A stretch of DNA of 11,410 bases from JAVVHH01 sp964657565 (GTDB taxonomy: Bacteria; Pseudomonadota; Alphaproteobacteria; Acetobacterales; Acetobacteraceae): NCBI GenBank assembly GCA_964657565.1, contig CAZZVQ010000147.1, positions 1-11,410 of the forward strand, given 5' to 3'. The notes below the pieces were generated by a model. It saw nothing but the letters and a program-made list of their open reading frames with translations, did no database searches and had not been told where the DNA came from. The translations under genes were made by a program, and so were the position numbers. Positions 1 through 5,720 of the stretch are shown in pieces (within the stretch, counting starts at the first letter, position 1; every line of letters starts with the position of its first letter).

Positions 1-1
1 A

Positions 2-505
2 CCCGCCAAGGCAGCACCGGCGAAGGCAGCCCCCGCGAAAGCGGCGGCCGAGAAGGTCGGCAAGAGTAGTGCGAAGACTTCGGAGCCGGCGCCCGCTCCG
101 GCACCGAAGAAGAGTGCCGCGTCCAAGAAGGCGGCATCCGCGCCGACGCCGGAGCCGACGCCGGCCCCGAGCAAGCGCGGTAAATCCAAGGCCGCCGCGC
201 CCGAGGTGAAGGCGACCCCGGCCGCAGCGAAGGTTGCTCGCGCATCGAAGCGAACGGCCAAGGCCGCGCCGTCGATGCCTGAGCCACCGCCTGCTCCGGT
301 CAAAAAAGCTAGCCCGCGTCGTGCCGTGAAAGCAGCGGCTGCACCGGCTCCGAAGCCTGTCGAGGAGCCGCCGCAGCCGTCCGTGAAGGCCAAGCGTGCG
401 ACGAAGGGGGCAGCGACAAAAGCACCCATACCGCCGGTGCCTGCGGCCAAAGCGGCTCCGAAAGCCACGAAGGGACGCAAGAGCGGTACCGCCGCGGGCG
501 CCTGA
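2..505 (+). CDS. C-terminal part of an Ala/Lys/Pro-rich basic protein (5' end outside the window)
   Basis: The frame is open from the left edge to a TGA at 503-505, giving 167 visible residues, so the gene starts outside the window. A GTG at 206 is not needed as a start, because the same composition runs on upstream of it. The visible part consists almost entirely of Ala, Lys, Pro, Ser, Thr, Glu, Val, Arg and Gly. It has no aromatic residue and no Leu, Asp, Asn, Cys or His. It opens with three PAKAA-like units, followed by irregular K/P/A stretches. Such a tail is disordered, strongly basic and resembles histone H1-type C-terminal domains. Similar tails occur on bacterial histone-like proteins and as C-terminal extensions of enzymes such as DNA topoisomerase I. 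No folded domain is visible, so the parent protein cannot be named. Nucleic-acid binding is inferred from charge alone. A terminator-like hairpin follows directly. Confidence 0.75.
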   Translation, partial: PAKAAPAKAAPAKAAAEKVGKSSAKTSEPAPAPAPKKSAASKKAASAPTPEPTPAPSKRGKSKAAAPEVKATPAAAKVARASKRTAKAAPSMPEPPPAPVKKASPRRAVKAAAAPAPKPVEEPPQPSVKAKRATKGAATKAPIPPVPAAKAAPKATKGRKSGTAAGA

Positions 506-529
506 AATTTCGCGTCGGTGACATGCGGG

Positions 530-562
530 TGGCCGGAGCTAGTCTCCGGCCATTGCCGTTTT
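530..562 (+). terminator. Rho-independent terminator between convergent genes
   Basis: A perfect 9-bp inverted repeat (TGGCCGGAG at 530-538, CTCCGGCCA at 544-552) with a 5-nt loop is followed by a short T-rich run ending in TTTT at 559-562. It lies 24 bases after the stop of the basic-protein gene. It overlaps the convergent otnK stop codon only at its T-run. The stem could also terminate minus-strand transcripts, but there it lacks a T-run. Confidence 0.65.
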
Positions 563-1823
563 AGGCGCCCGTGAATGCGGTGCGGAAGAAGTGTGGGCCA
601 CCGAAATTGCCGGATTTGAGCGCGAGGAGGAGAGGCGGGCCACTGCCTTCGGCGTAGGTCCATGGCACACCGGGATCGATCTCGGCGCCGATGCGCAGGC
701 GCTCGATCTCGAGCGCGGAGACGACGGCGCCGCTCGTCTCGCCGCCGGCGACAACCATCCGCCGAACACCACGCGCCACCAACTCCTTCGCAATCCCAGC
801 CATGGCCGCTTCGACGAGCGACCCCGCTTCATCGCGCCCGAGCTTTGCCTGCAGTGCCGCGACCCGGTCCGGCGTGGCGGAGGCGGCAATGACGATGGGG
901 GTGTCGCCGAGTTTCGACTGCGCCCAGTCGAGCGCCTCCTGGGTCAGGTCATGTGCGTTGGGTGTCTTCAATGGATCGAGTTCGAGCGTCGGGAGCTGGT
1001 CGCGGCATGTGGCGATTTGCAGCAAGGTGGCGCGGGAGCATGAGCCGGCCAACACGGCGGCCGGACCGGCGACAGCGGGAAGATCGTCGGCGCTCTCCTG
1101 CGCGAGAAGACCGAGTTTGCGGAAGTTCTCGGGCAAGCCCATCGCGACGCCTGAGCCGCCGGTGACCAGGGCATGGTTGGACACTGCGGCGGCGATCGAG
1201 AACAGGTTTTGGTCGGTGATGGCGTCGACGATGGCGAAGCGGCGGCCCTGCTCGCGCAGCCTTGTGAGCGCGTCGCGGATCGCGCCGGGACCGGCGTCGA
1301 CGGTGGGGAAGGCGACGAGGCCGACCGTGCCTTCGGTTTGGCGCGAGAGCACGCGGACGAGGTTGGCGTCGCGCATGGGGGTGAGCGGATGGTCCTGCAT
1401 GCCGCTCTCGTCGAGCAGGGCGGCGCCGACGAAAAGATGGCCCTGATAGACGCTACGGGCGTTGGCCGGGAAAGCCGGGCAGGCGATGGCGAAGCCGCAG
1501 TCGAGGGCGTCGATGAGAGCGTCGGCGACCGGGCCGATATTGCCTGCATCGGTGCTGTCGAACGTGGAGCAATACTTGAAGAAGAATTGGCGGCAGCCGG
1601 CGCCTTGCAGCCAGGCGAGGGCAGCGAGGCTTTGTTGGACAGCGCCGGGGGCGGGGATGGTGCGGGATTTGAGGGCGACGACGATGGCGTCGGCGTCTGG
1701 GATGGGGGCCCCGGCCTTTGGCGCGCCGATCAGCTGGACGGTACGCATTCCGTTGCGGACAAGCATTGACGCCAGGTCGGTGGCGCCGGTGAAATCGTCG
1801 GCTATGCAGCCCAGCAGTGTCAT
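561..1823 (-). CDS. otnK: Four-carbon acid sugar kinase (OtnK / DUF1537 family)
   Basis: The 420-residue length is typical of the family. The N-terminal domain starts with LGCIADDFTGATD (residues 4-16), the hallmark sugar-acid-binding segment. It continues with an FKYCSTFDSTDAGNIG stretch. The C-terminal nucleotide-binding domain carries GGETSG (360-365) and ends near KSGNFGG (403-409). The family phosphorylates 3-oxo-tetronates, D-threonate, D-erythronate or related four-carbon acids in the cytoplasm; the exact substrate cannot be read from sequence. Its usual partners (PdxA2-like dehydrogenase, OtnC aldolase, OtnI isomerase) are not in the window. The ATG at 1823 overlaps the glycosyltransferase stop as ATGA and has GGAG at 1832-1835, 8 nt upstream. 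The frame stays open further upstream, but only inside the glycosyltransferase gene. It is the last gene of the flgI operon if read-through occurs. The family call is firm; otnK rather than another DUF1537 kinase is the default choice. Confidence 0.88.
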   Translation of the reverse strand: MTLLGCIADDFTGATDLASMLVRNGMRTVQLIGAPKAGAPIPDADAIVVALKSRTIPAPGAVQQSLAALAWLQGAGCRQFFFKYCSTFDSTDAGNIGPVADALIDALDCGFAIACPAFPANARSVYQGHLFVGAALLDESGMQDHPLTPMRDANLVRVLSRQTEGTVGLVAFPTVDAGPGAIRDALTRLREQGRRFAIVDAITDQNLFSIAAAVSNHALVTGGSGVAMGLPENFRKLGLLAQESADDLPAVAGPAAVLAGSCSRATLLQIATCRDQLPTLELDPLKTPNAHDLTQEALDWAQSKLGDTPIVIAASATPDRVAALQAKLGRDEAGSLVEAAMAGIAKELVARGVRRMVVAGGETSGAVVSALEIERLRIGAEIDPGVPWTYAEGSGPPLLLALKSGNFGGPHFFRTAFTGA

Positions 1824-2800
1824 GAATGCGGCTCCAGGAAGTCTCGCAGGTCGCGGGCGCGATCGGTCCAGCGGGGGAGGGATTGGCCGGCCGACAGCGC
1901 GGACGCGGCCATCTCGGCCCGAAGGTGGGTGTCGAAGAGGAGGCGGCGGAGGCACTTGCCGAAGGTCGCCATGTCCTCCAGCGGGCAGATCACGCCGGCG
2001 CTGGGCGGGAGAAATCCATCGGCATTGGCGCTGGCGGTGACGAGGGTCGGGACACCCCGTTGCAACGCTTCGGCGACAGCGGCGGGGTAGCCCTCCCATC
2101 GGGTGGCTAGGGCGAAAATGGTGCCGCGGCGCCACTCGCGTTCGAGGGCATCGCGGGTGGGGTCCACGAGGATCGACACGCGGTCGGTCAGGTCGAGCTC
2201 TTCGGCCAAAGCTTGCAACTCGGCGGCATAGGCGGGCTCGCGTTGCGAATCACCGGCGATGACGAGGTGCCAAGAGAGATCGCGCAGGCGGGAGACGGTC
2301 TGCAGGAGGCGGTCATGGCCCTTGCGCCGGGTCAGGACGCCGACGGAGAGGATGATGGGGGCGTCGGGATCGGGCCTGGCGGGGGCGGCGTCGCGCGTGC
2401 CTGGCGGGATCGGGTGGGCGGTGACTCCGAACTCGGCGCTGAGGCGGTCAGCGACGGGTAGGCTGGTGGTGACGATCCGGCGCAGGCGGGGGAGCATGGC
2501 ATGCTCGAGCGACAAGACCTGCGCCCGTGACGCGTCGTCACGTCCGGCGGCGGCGGCGACGTGGTGGATGAGGGCGACGGCGTCGGCTTGGACGAGAGCG
2601 TCTAGTCGACCGTGGAGCCTCGGCAGGAGCATGCCGTCGACGATGGGGACCGATCCGGCGGGGAAGTCCGGGTCGTTGCCGGCGAGGATGTCGACGCGGA
2701 TGCCGATACGTCGCAGGCCGTCAGCGAGACCGTCGATGTAGTCGGCGCCGCCGCCCCCGCCGGTTTCGGCTGGCGTTGGGAGCGCGAAGGCGAGGTGCAT
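1820..2800 (-). CDS. Glycosyltransferase, GT-B fold, family 4 type
   Basis: This 326-residue protein has a Gly-rich N-terminal loop (TGGGGGAD, 13-20) for the acceptor-side Rossmann domain and a His pair (79-80). The start of the second domain is SVGVLTRRKG (152-161), the standard GT4 opening. An E-x7-E motif in WEGYPAAVAEA (Glu 236 and 244) normally contacts the sugar-nucleotide donor. No membrane segment or signal peptide is visible, so it is probably cytoplasmic or peripheral to the membrane. Donor and acceptor are unknown. The ATG at 2800 lies 31 bases after the flgN-like stop, and the ribosome site (AGGGCGG) is buried in a strong hairpin. Its stop overlaps the otnK start as ATGA, implying coupled translation of the two. 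Placement behind flagellar genes suggests flagellin or rod/hook glycosylation as one possibility, but surface or small-molecule glycosylation is equally open. Confidence 0.85.
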   Translation of the reverse strand: MHLAFALPTPAETGGGGGADYIDGLADGLRRIGIRVDILAGNDPDFPAGSVPIVDGMLLPRLHGRLDALVQADAVALIHHVAAAAGRDDASRAQVLSLEHAMLPRLRRIVTTSLPVADRLSAEFGVTAHPIPPGTRDAAPARPDPDAPIILSVGVLTRRKGHDRLLQTVSRLRDLSWHLVIAGDSQREPAYAAELQALAEELDLTDRVSILVDPTRDALEREWRRGTIFALATRWEGYPAAVAEALQRGVPTLVTASANADGFLPPSAGVICPLEDMATFGKCLRRLLFDTHLRAEMAASALSAGQSLPRWTDRARDLRDFLEPHS

Positions 2801-2827
2801 GCGGCCGCCCTAACATGGGCGGGCCGC
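2801..2827 (-). promoter_or_regulatory. Strong hairpin masking the glycosyltransferase ribosome site
   Basis: On the minus strand GCGGCC, a bulged C, then GCCC pairs with GGGC-GGCCGC around the loop ATGTTA. This gives ten GC pairs ending at the base before the glycosyltransferase ATG (2800-2798). The only Shine-Dalgarno-like sequence, AGGGCGG (2805-2811), sits mostly in the 3' arm. There is no T-run, so a classic terminator is unlikely. It may lower or condition translation of the glycosyltransferase-otnK pair, or act as an attenuator or RNA processing end after the flagellar genes. Confidence 0.5.
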
Positions 2828-2831
2828 GACG

Positions 2832-3173
2832 TCACGCGTGCCGCGTCAGGGCGACGCGGCTGTCACCGGGGATGCTATTTCCGCCGGCGCTGTAGCGGGG
2901 TCCGACGGGCACGGATTTGGCGGCGCGCACGACCATGGCGACGATCTCGGTCTGCACTTGCAAGGCGCGCTCCAGCAGGAGTTGGTTGCGGGCGGAGAGG
3001 TCGCGCAGGCTTGCGCCCAATTCGTCGGTGATGTGTTCGGGCGAGAGGGAACGCGCCGCGGCCAGCTTGAGCTGGAGCAGTGCAACCGCCGCATCAGCGT
3101 CATGACGCTCGAGAGCTTCGTTTTCTGCGATGAGGATGGCTTGCAGTTTGAGAGCGGCGTCAGGATCGGTCAT
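2832..3173 (-). CDS. flgN: FlgN-like flagellar export chaperone
   Basis: A 113-residue, mostly helical protein, close to the size of alphaproteobacterial FlgN-type proteins. Residues 8-50 (ALKLQAILIAENEALERHD then AAVALLQLKLAAAR) and 55-86 (LRDLSARNQLLLERALQVQ then TEIVAMVVRAAK) form two long amphipathic helices. The NQLLLERAL-xxQ-xxIVxxVxRAA pattern matches the C-terminal helix of that group. The tail after residue 87 is Gly/Ser-rich and probably disordered. FlgN proteins bind hook-filament junction subunits in the cytoplasm before export; this role is inferred by family. The start overlaps the rod-binding gene stop as ATGA, and AGGA lies about 9 nt upstream. FlgN is a low-identity family, so the call rests on shape plus position. 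Confidence 0.72.
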   Translation of the reverse strand: MTDPDAALKLQAILIAENEALERHDADAAVALLQLKLAAARSLSPEHITDELGASLRDLSARNQLLLERALQVQTEIVAMVVRAAKSVPVGPRYSAGGNSIPGDSRVALTRHA

Positions 3174-3463
3174 TTTGCGTGTTCCTGCATTCGGATCATC
3201 TGTTGCATGATGGGTTGAGCGAGGCCGAGGCCGCCATGGGCCGTCATTTGCTTGGCGATGGCGGTGATCATCATGGGCTTCCAGGCGGCTTCGCCCTCGC
3301 CGCCGCCGAACATGGATTTCGATTGATCGACGGTGTTGAAGATGGGCGTAAGGAGCTGATTGATTGCCATGGACTCGAAGTCCGAGGCGGCTTTTTGGAA
3401 TTTTGCGGTCTGGGCGGGTGAGAGCGTGCTCGGGGTGGTGGCGGGCGGCGTCTGGTTGATCAT
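3170..3463 (-). CDS. flgJ: Rod-binding protein, FlgJ N-terminal-type (CheL-like), no muramidase domain
   Basis: The 97-residue protein matches only the rod-binding half of enterobacterial FlgJ: AKFQKAASDFESMAINQLLTP (split here as AKFQKAASDFESMA and INQLLTP, residues 20-40), then GGGEGEAAWKPMM and a helical end. The peptidoglycan-hydrolase domain present in gamma-proteobacterial FlgJ is absent, as is usual in alphaproteobacteria, where such proteins are also called CheL. The expected role is helping rod assembly in the periplasm, with the hydrolase supplied by a separate protein. The ATG at 3463 overlaps the flgI stop as ATGA, and no ribosome site of its own is clear, so translation is probably coupled to flgI. 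Confidence 0.88.
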   Translation of the reverse strand: MINQTPPATTPSTLSPAQTAKFQKAASDFESMAINQLLTPIFNTVDQSKSMFGGGEGEAAWKPMMITAIAKQMTAHGGLGLAQPIMQQMIRMQEHAK

Positions 3464-4581
3464 CGGAATTGCAGGTCCGCTTGGAGGGCGCCGGCAGCTT
3501 TGATGGATTGCAGGATGCTGATCATGTCGCGGGGTCCTACGCCGAGTGAGTTGAGGCTGGCCACGAGCTCGCGCAGGGTGACGCCGCCACGCAGGATGCC
3601 GAGTTTACGGTCTGACTGCGTATCGACCTGGATGTTGGTGCGCGGCGTGACGACGGTGGTGCCGTTCGAGAGCGGGCCAGGTTGGCTGACTTGCGGATCT
3701 TCGGTGACGCGGATCGTGAGGTTGCCCTGGGCGATGGCGACGGTGCTGATGCGGACGTTGTCGCCCATGACGACGGTGCCGCTCGCTTCGTCGATGATGA
3801 CGATGGCGGGGGTGTCGGGTTCGATCTGCAGCTCTTCGATGCGGGCGAGGGCATCGACCGGGTCACGTCCGGCCAGGGAGATGGCGACGGTGCGCGGGTC
3901 GGTGGCGCGGGCGCCGCCGCCGAGGACGCGGTTGATAGCGTCGGCGATACGGCGGGCGGTGGTGAGGTCCGGGTTGCGGAGCCCGAGGCGCATGCCGGTG
4001 CGGGTGTCGAACTGGAAGGCGACTTCACGCTCGACGGTCGCGCCGTTGGCGATGCGGGCGGAGGTGGGAACGCCGCGGGTCACGGACGCGCCTGCGCCGC
4101 GGGCGGCGATGGCGGACGTGGCCATGGCGCCCTGGGCAACGCCGTAGACTTCGCCGTCCGCGCCGAGCAGGGGCGTGACGAGCAGGGTGCCGCCGGTGAG
4201 GTCCTTGGCGTCGCCAAGGGCGGAGACGGCAACGTCGATCCGGCTGCCGCTGCGGGCGAAAGGTGGCAGGTTCGCGGTCACCATGACGGCGGCGACGTTT
4301 TTGGTCTGCAGCTTGGATTCTTGATCGCGCGTATTGACGCCGAGCCGCTCGAGCATGCCGATGAGCGACTGGCGGGTGAAGACCGCGCTGTCCAGCCGGT
4401 CACCGGTGCCGTTGAGGCCGACGACCAGGCCGTAGCCGACGAGCTGGTTGTCGCGAACGCCTTCGACGTCGGCGATATCTTTGATGCGGACGGCGGCGTG
4501 ACCCTGCAGCGGGAGGATGCTGAGGGCGAGAAGCATCACAGCGCCGCAGTTCTTTGCAAATCGTAAAGCAATTGAGGTCAT
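3460..4581 (-). CDS. flgI: Flagellar P-ring protein FlgI
   Basis: From the ATG at 4581 this encodes 373 residues, the normal FlgI length. A signal peptide (Arg7, Lys10, hydrophobic 14-25, likely cut after GHA at 27-29) precedes the canonical mature start VRIKDIADVEGVRDNQLVGY and LVVGLNGTGD. The typical end, LNSLGVGPRDMISILQSIKA then AGALQADLQ, is intact. FlgI forms the ring around the rod in the peptidoglycan layer, with FlgA as its chaperone. The frame runs open to 5124, but that extension is antisense to fliX and dksA and carries nothing FlgI-like. No good Shine-Dalgarno sequence precedes the ATG, and the sigma-54 promoter predicts transcription starting at about 4582. The message is therefore leaderless or nearly so unless Val15 or Met16 is the real start, which would remove the charged part of the signal peptide. 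First gene of the flgI-flgJ-flgN operon. Confidence 0.96.
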   Translation of the reverse strand: MTSIALRFAKNCGAVMLLALSILPLQGHAAVRIKDIADVEGVRDNQLVGYGLVVGLNGTGDRLDSAVFTRQSLIGMLERLGVNTRDQESKLQTKNVAAVMVTANLPPFARSGSRIDVAVSALGDAKDLTGGTLLVTPLLGADGEVYGVAQGAMATSAIAARGAGASVTRGVPTSARIANGATVEREVAFQFDTRTGMRLGLRNPDLTTARRIADAINRVLGGGARATDPRTVAISLAGRDPVDALARIEELQIEPDTPAIVIIDEASGTVVMGDNVRISTVAIAQGNLTIRVTEDPQVSQPGPLSNGTTVVTPRTNIQVDTQSDRKLGILRGGVTLRELVASLNSLGVGPRDMISILQSIKAAGALQADLQFR

Positions 4582-4593
4582 GCTGTGTGAGAG

Positions 4594-4609
4594 GCAAGCG
4601 GTGTGCCAG
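4594..4609 (-). promoter_or_regulatory. Sigma-54 (-24/-12) promoter of the flgI operon
   Basis: The minus strand reads CTGGCACACCGCTTGC, a near-perfect sigma-54 site with GG (4607-4606) and GC (4595-4594) separated by exactly 10 nt. The predicted transcription start is near 4582. Positions 4593-4610 match the flgF promoter at 17 of 18 bases. Confidence 0.9.
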
Positions 4610-4652
4610 GGCAAAAGCCAGTAGGAACGGGGTTCTGAGAATGGTGCGCGTA

Positions 4653-4668
4653 GGTAAAAATTGCCGGG
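4653..4668 (-). promoter_or_regulatory. Putative FlbD-type enhancer box upstream of flgI
   Basis: GGTAAAAATTGCCGGG (plus strand) matches the box upstream of flgF at 15 of 16 bases. In both promoters 45 bases separate it from the first G of the -24 element. It has partial dyad character (GG-x-AA-xxx-TT-x-CC). Read on the minus strand, CCCGGCAA resembles, from memory, the Caulobacter ftr element bound by FlbD. It also lies only 22 bases before the likely fliX start, so it may act on fliX too. Confidence 0.7.
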
Positions 4669-4690
4669 TAGGCATTTTTGGGAGGCGGAA

Positions 4691-5095
4691 TTGGTCGTAG
4701 TTGGCGTGTCCCGGTCCAGTATCAGTGGCCCTTCTCCGCGGGTGCGGGCGGGCGAGGGTCGTTCGTTCGGCGTCAAGACGGAGCAGGCGGCGCAGTCCGA
4801 TGCGGCCGTGGCCACGCCGGGGGTCGCGGTTGCGTCGCTGCTCGCGCTGCAGGAGTCGGAATCCGGGCTGCAGCAGGATCGTGAGGCCAAGCAACACGGG
4901 GAGACGATCATGGACGAGCTGACTGAGCTGCAGCGCGCTTTGCTGGGTGAGCATGGGCCCGATCTGGATCGATTGGCGGTACTGGCCGCTCGGCCCATCA
5001 CGGTGAGCGACCCGGCGCTGGCGAGCGTGTTGCGGGCGGTTCGTCTGCGGGCCGGGATCGAGTTGGCGCGACGCGGACGTGCGGCATCCATGTGA
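4691..5095 (+). CDS. fliX: Flagellar assembly regulator FliX
   Basis: The encoded protein has 134 residues. A variable Ser/Gly/Arg-rich N-terminus leads to the conserved FliX core: LLALQE (50-55), then an acidic-basic linker, HGETIMDELTELQRALLG (69-86). It ends with DPALASVLRAVRLRAGIELA (split as DPALASVLRAV and RLRAGIELA). In Caulobacter, FliX binds and controls FlbD, the sigma-54 activator, linking completion of the early basal body to transcription of rod, ring and hook genes. Divergence from flgI is as in Caulobacter. The start chosen is TTG at 4691, because GGGAGG (4680-4685) lies 5 nt ahead. TTG 4661 and GTG 4706 are in frame but worse placed. The family call is strong; the start is uncertain by a few codons. 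The flgI-side enhancer box lies between the two genes. Confidence 0.88.
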   Translation: MVVVGVSRSSISGPSPRVRAGEGRSFGVKTEQAAQSDAAVATPGVAVASLLALQESESGLQQDREAKQHGETIMDELTELQRALLGEHGPDLDRLAVLAARPITVSDPALASVLRAVRLRAGIELARRGRAASM

Positions 5096-5133
5096 CATAC
5101 GCGACAAGATAGGGAGATGGTCAAAAAGCCTGC

Positions 5134-5162
5134 TTGGCGCGGGAAGGGGGTCTGCTTATAAG
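5134..5162 (+). promoter_or_regulatory. Candidate sigma-70 promoter of dksA
   Basis: TTGGCG (5134-5139) and TATAAG (5157-5162) are 17 bases apart, the ideal spacing, in the 109-base gap between fliX and dksA. It predicts a leader of about 35 bases and would let dksA be expressed independently of the flagellar programme. Confidence 0.5.
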
Positions 5163-5204
5163 CCCGGACAACACCGCGAAGGTGACTTCGTAAGGGATTT
5201 AGAC

Positions 5205-5624
5205 ATGATGCTCACGTTGCCCCCGGATTACCGGCCGTCGGAAGCTGAAGAGTTCATGAATCCGATCCAGTCCGAGTATTTTCGGCAGAAGCTTCTGCGC
5301 TGGCGCGCCGAACTGCTGCGGGAAGCGGATGGAACATTGGCAAGTTTGTCGTCGCAAGGCGGGATTCACGAGGCCGACATCACGGATCGCGCTAGCGTGG
5401 AGACTGATCGTGCGCTCGAGCTTCGAACGCGTGATCGGGCGCGCAAGCTGGTGAGCAAGATCGACCAGGCTTTGGCGCGGATCGATGGCGGGACCTATGG
5501 TTACTGCGAGGATACGGCGGAGCCGATCGGCTTGAGGCGGCTCGAGGCGCGGCCGATCGCGACGATGTCGATCGAGGCGCAAGAGCGACATGAGCGGATG
5601 GAGCGGGTTCACCGCGACGATTAA
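5205..5624 (+). CDS. dksA: RNA polymerase-binding transcription factor DksA, one-cysteine alphaproteobacterial type
   Basis: The 139-residue protein starts MMLTLPPDYRPS, as many alphaproteobacterial DksA proteins do. AAGGGA (5192-5197) sits 7 nt upstream of the ATG at 5205; the open frame back to 5079 is discarded. A coiled coil spans about 20-95, with the catalytic tip motif DxxDxA present as Asp58, Asp61 and Ala63. The globular end has GYCEDT and RRLEARPIATMSIEA. Of the four zinc-ligand positions of E. coli DksA only Cys101 remains; the others are Thr104, Ser122 and Ala125. This is normal for the alphaproteobacterial branch and should not abolish function. DksA enters the RNA polymerase secondary channel and works with ppGpp on growth-rate and stress promoters. 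It lies directly downstream of fliX with a likely promoter of its own. Confidence 0.95.
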   Translation: MMLTLPPDYRPSEAEEFMNPIQSEYFRQKLLRWRAELLREADGTLASLSSQGGIHEADITDRASVETDRALELRTRDRARKLVSKIDQALARIDGGTYGYCEDTAEPIGLRRLEARPIATMSIEAQERHERMERVHRDD

Positions 5625-5631
5625 CGCGGTG
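5610..5631 (+). repeat. Hairpin enclosing the dksA stop codon
   Basis: A perfect 7-bp inverted repeat, CACCGCG (5610-5616) and CGCGGTG (5625-5631), has an 8-nt loop containing the TAA stop at 5622-5624. No T-run follows, so it is at most a weak or Rho-assisted terminator or an mRNA 3'-end protector. Confidence 0.35.
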
Positions 5632-5720
5632 CCGTCCACCATAAACGATTGAACCCGGGTACCGGCGACGATAGTGTCCCCACCAATGGCCAGCAACATG
5701 GCCTTGTTTGGGGAAACGTG

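Noticed and set aside
1824..2135. N-terminal extension of otnK to 524 codons
   Set aside because: It lies wholly within the glycosyltransferase gene in another frame. The OtnK family begins at the MTLLGCIADD segment, which has its own ribosome site.
2262..2285. TGGCAC on the minus strand inside the glycosyltransferase gene, a possible sigma-54 site
   Set aside because: No GC dinucleotide lies 10 bases after the GG, so the -12 element is missing. The bases encode a normal stretch of the protein.
3682..4566. 294-codon open frame on the plus strand
   Set aside because: Antisense to flgI, with Gly/Asp/Ala-rich low-complexity content and no recognisable motif.
4582..5124. N-terminal extension of flgI to 554 codons
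   Set aside because: It would cover the sigma-54 promoter and run antisense through fliX and into dksA's upstream region. FlgI proteins are about 370 residues with a signal peptide exactly where the ATG at 4581 places it.
5079..5204. 42-codon extension of dksA
   Set aside because: It overlaps the end of fliX and the likely promoter. The family start MMLTLPPDYRPS has a good ribosome site.
5649..5677. Sigma-70-like pair TTGAAC / TAGTGT before the solute-binding protein gene
   Set aside because: Spacing is 17 bases, but the -10 match is poor. It is mentioned with the gene and not listed as a promoter.
5199..5699. 166-codon open frame on the minus strand
   Set aside because: Antisense to dksA, whose family match is strong; nothing recognisable in the shadow.
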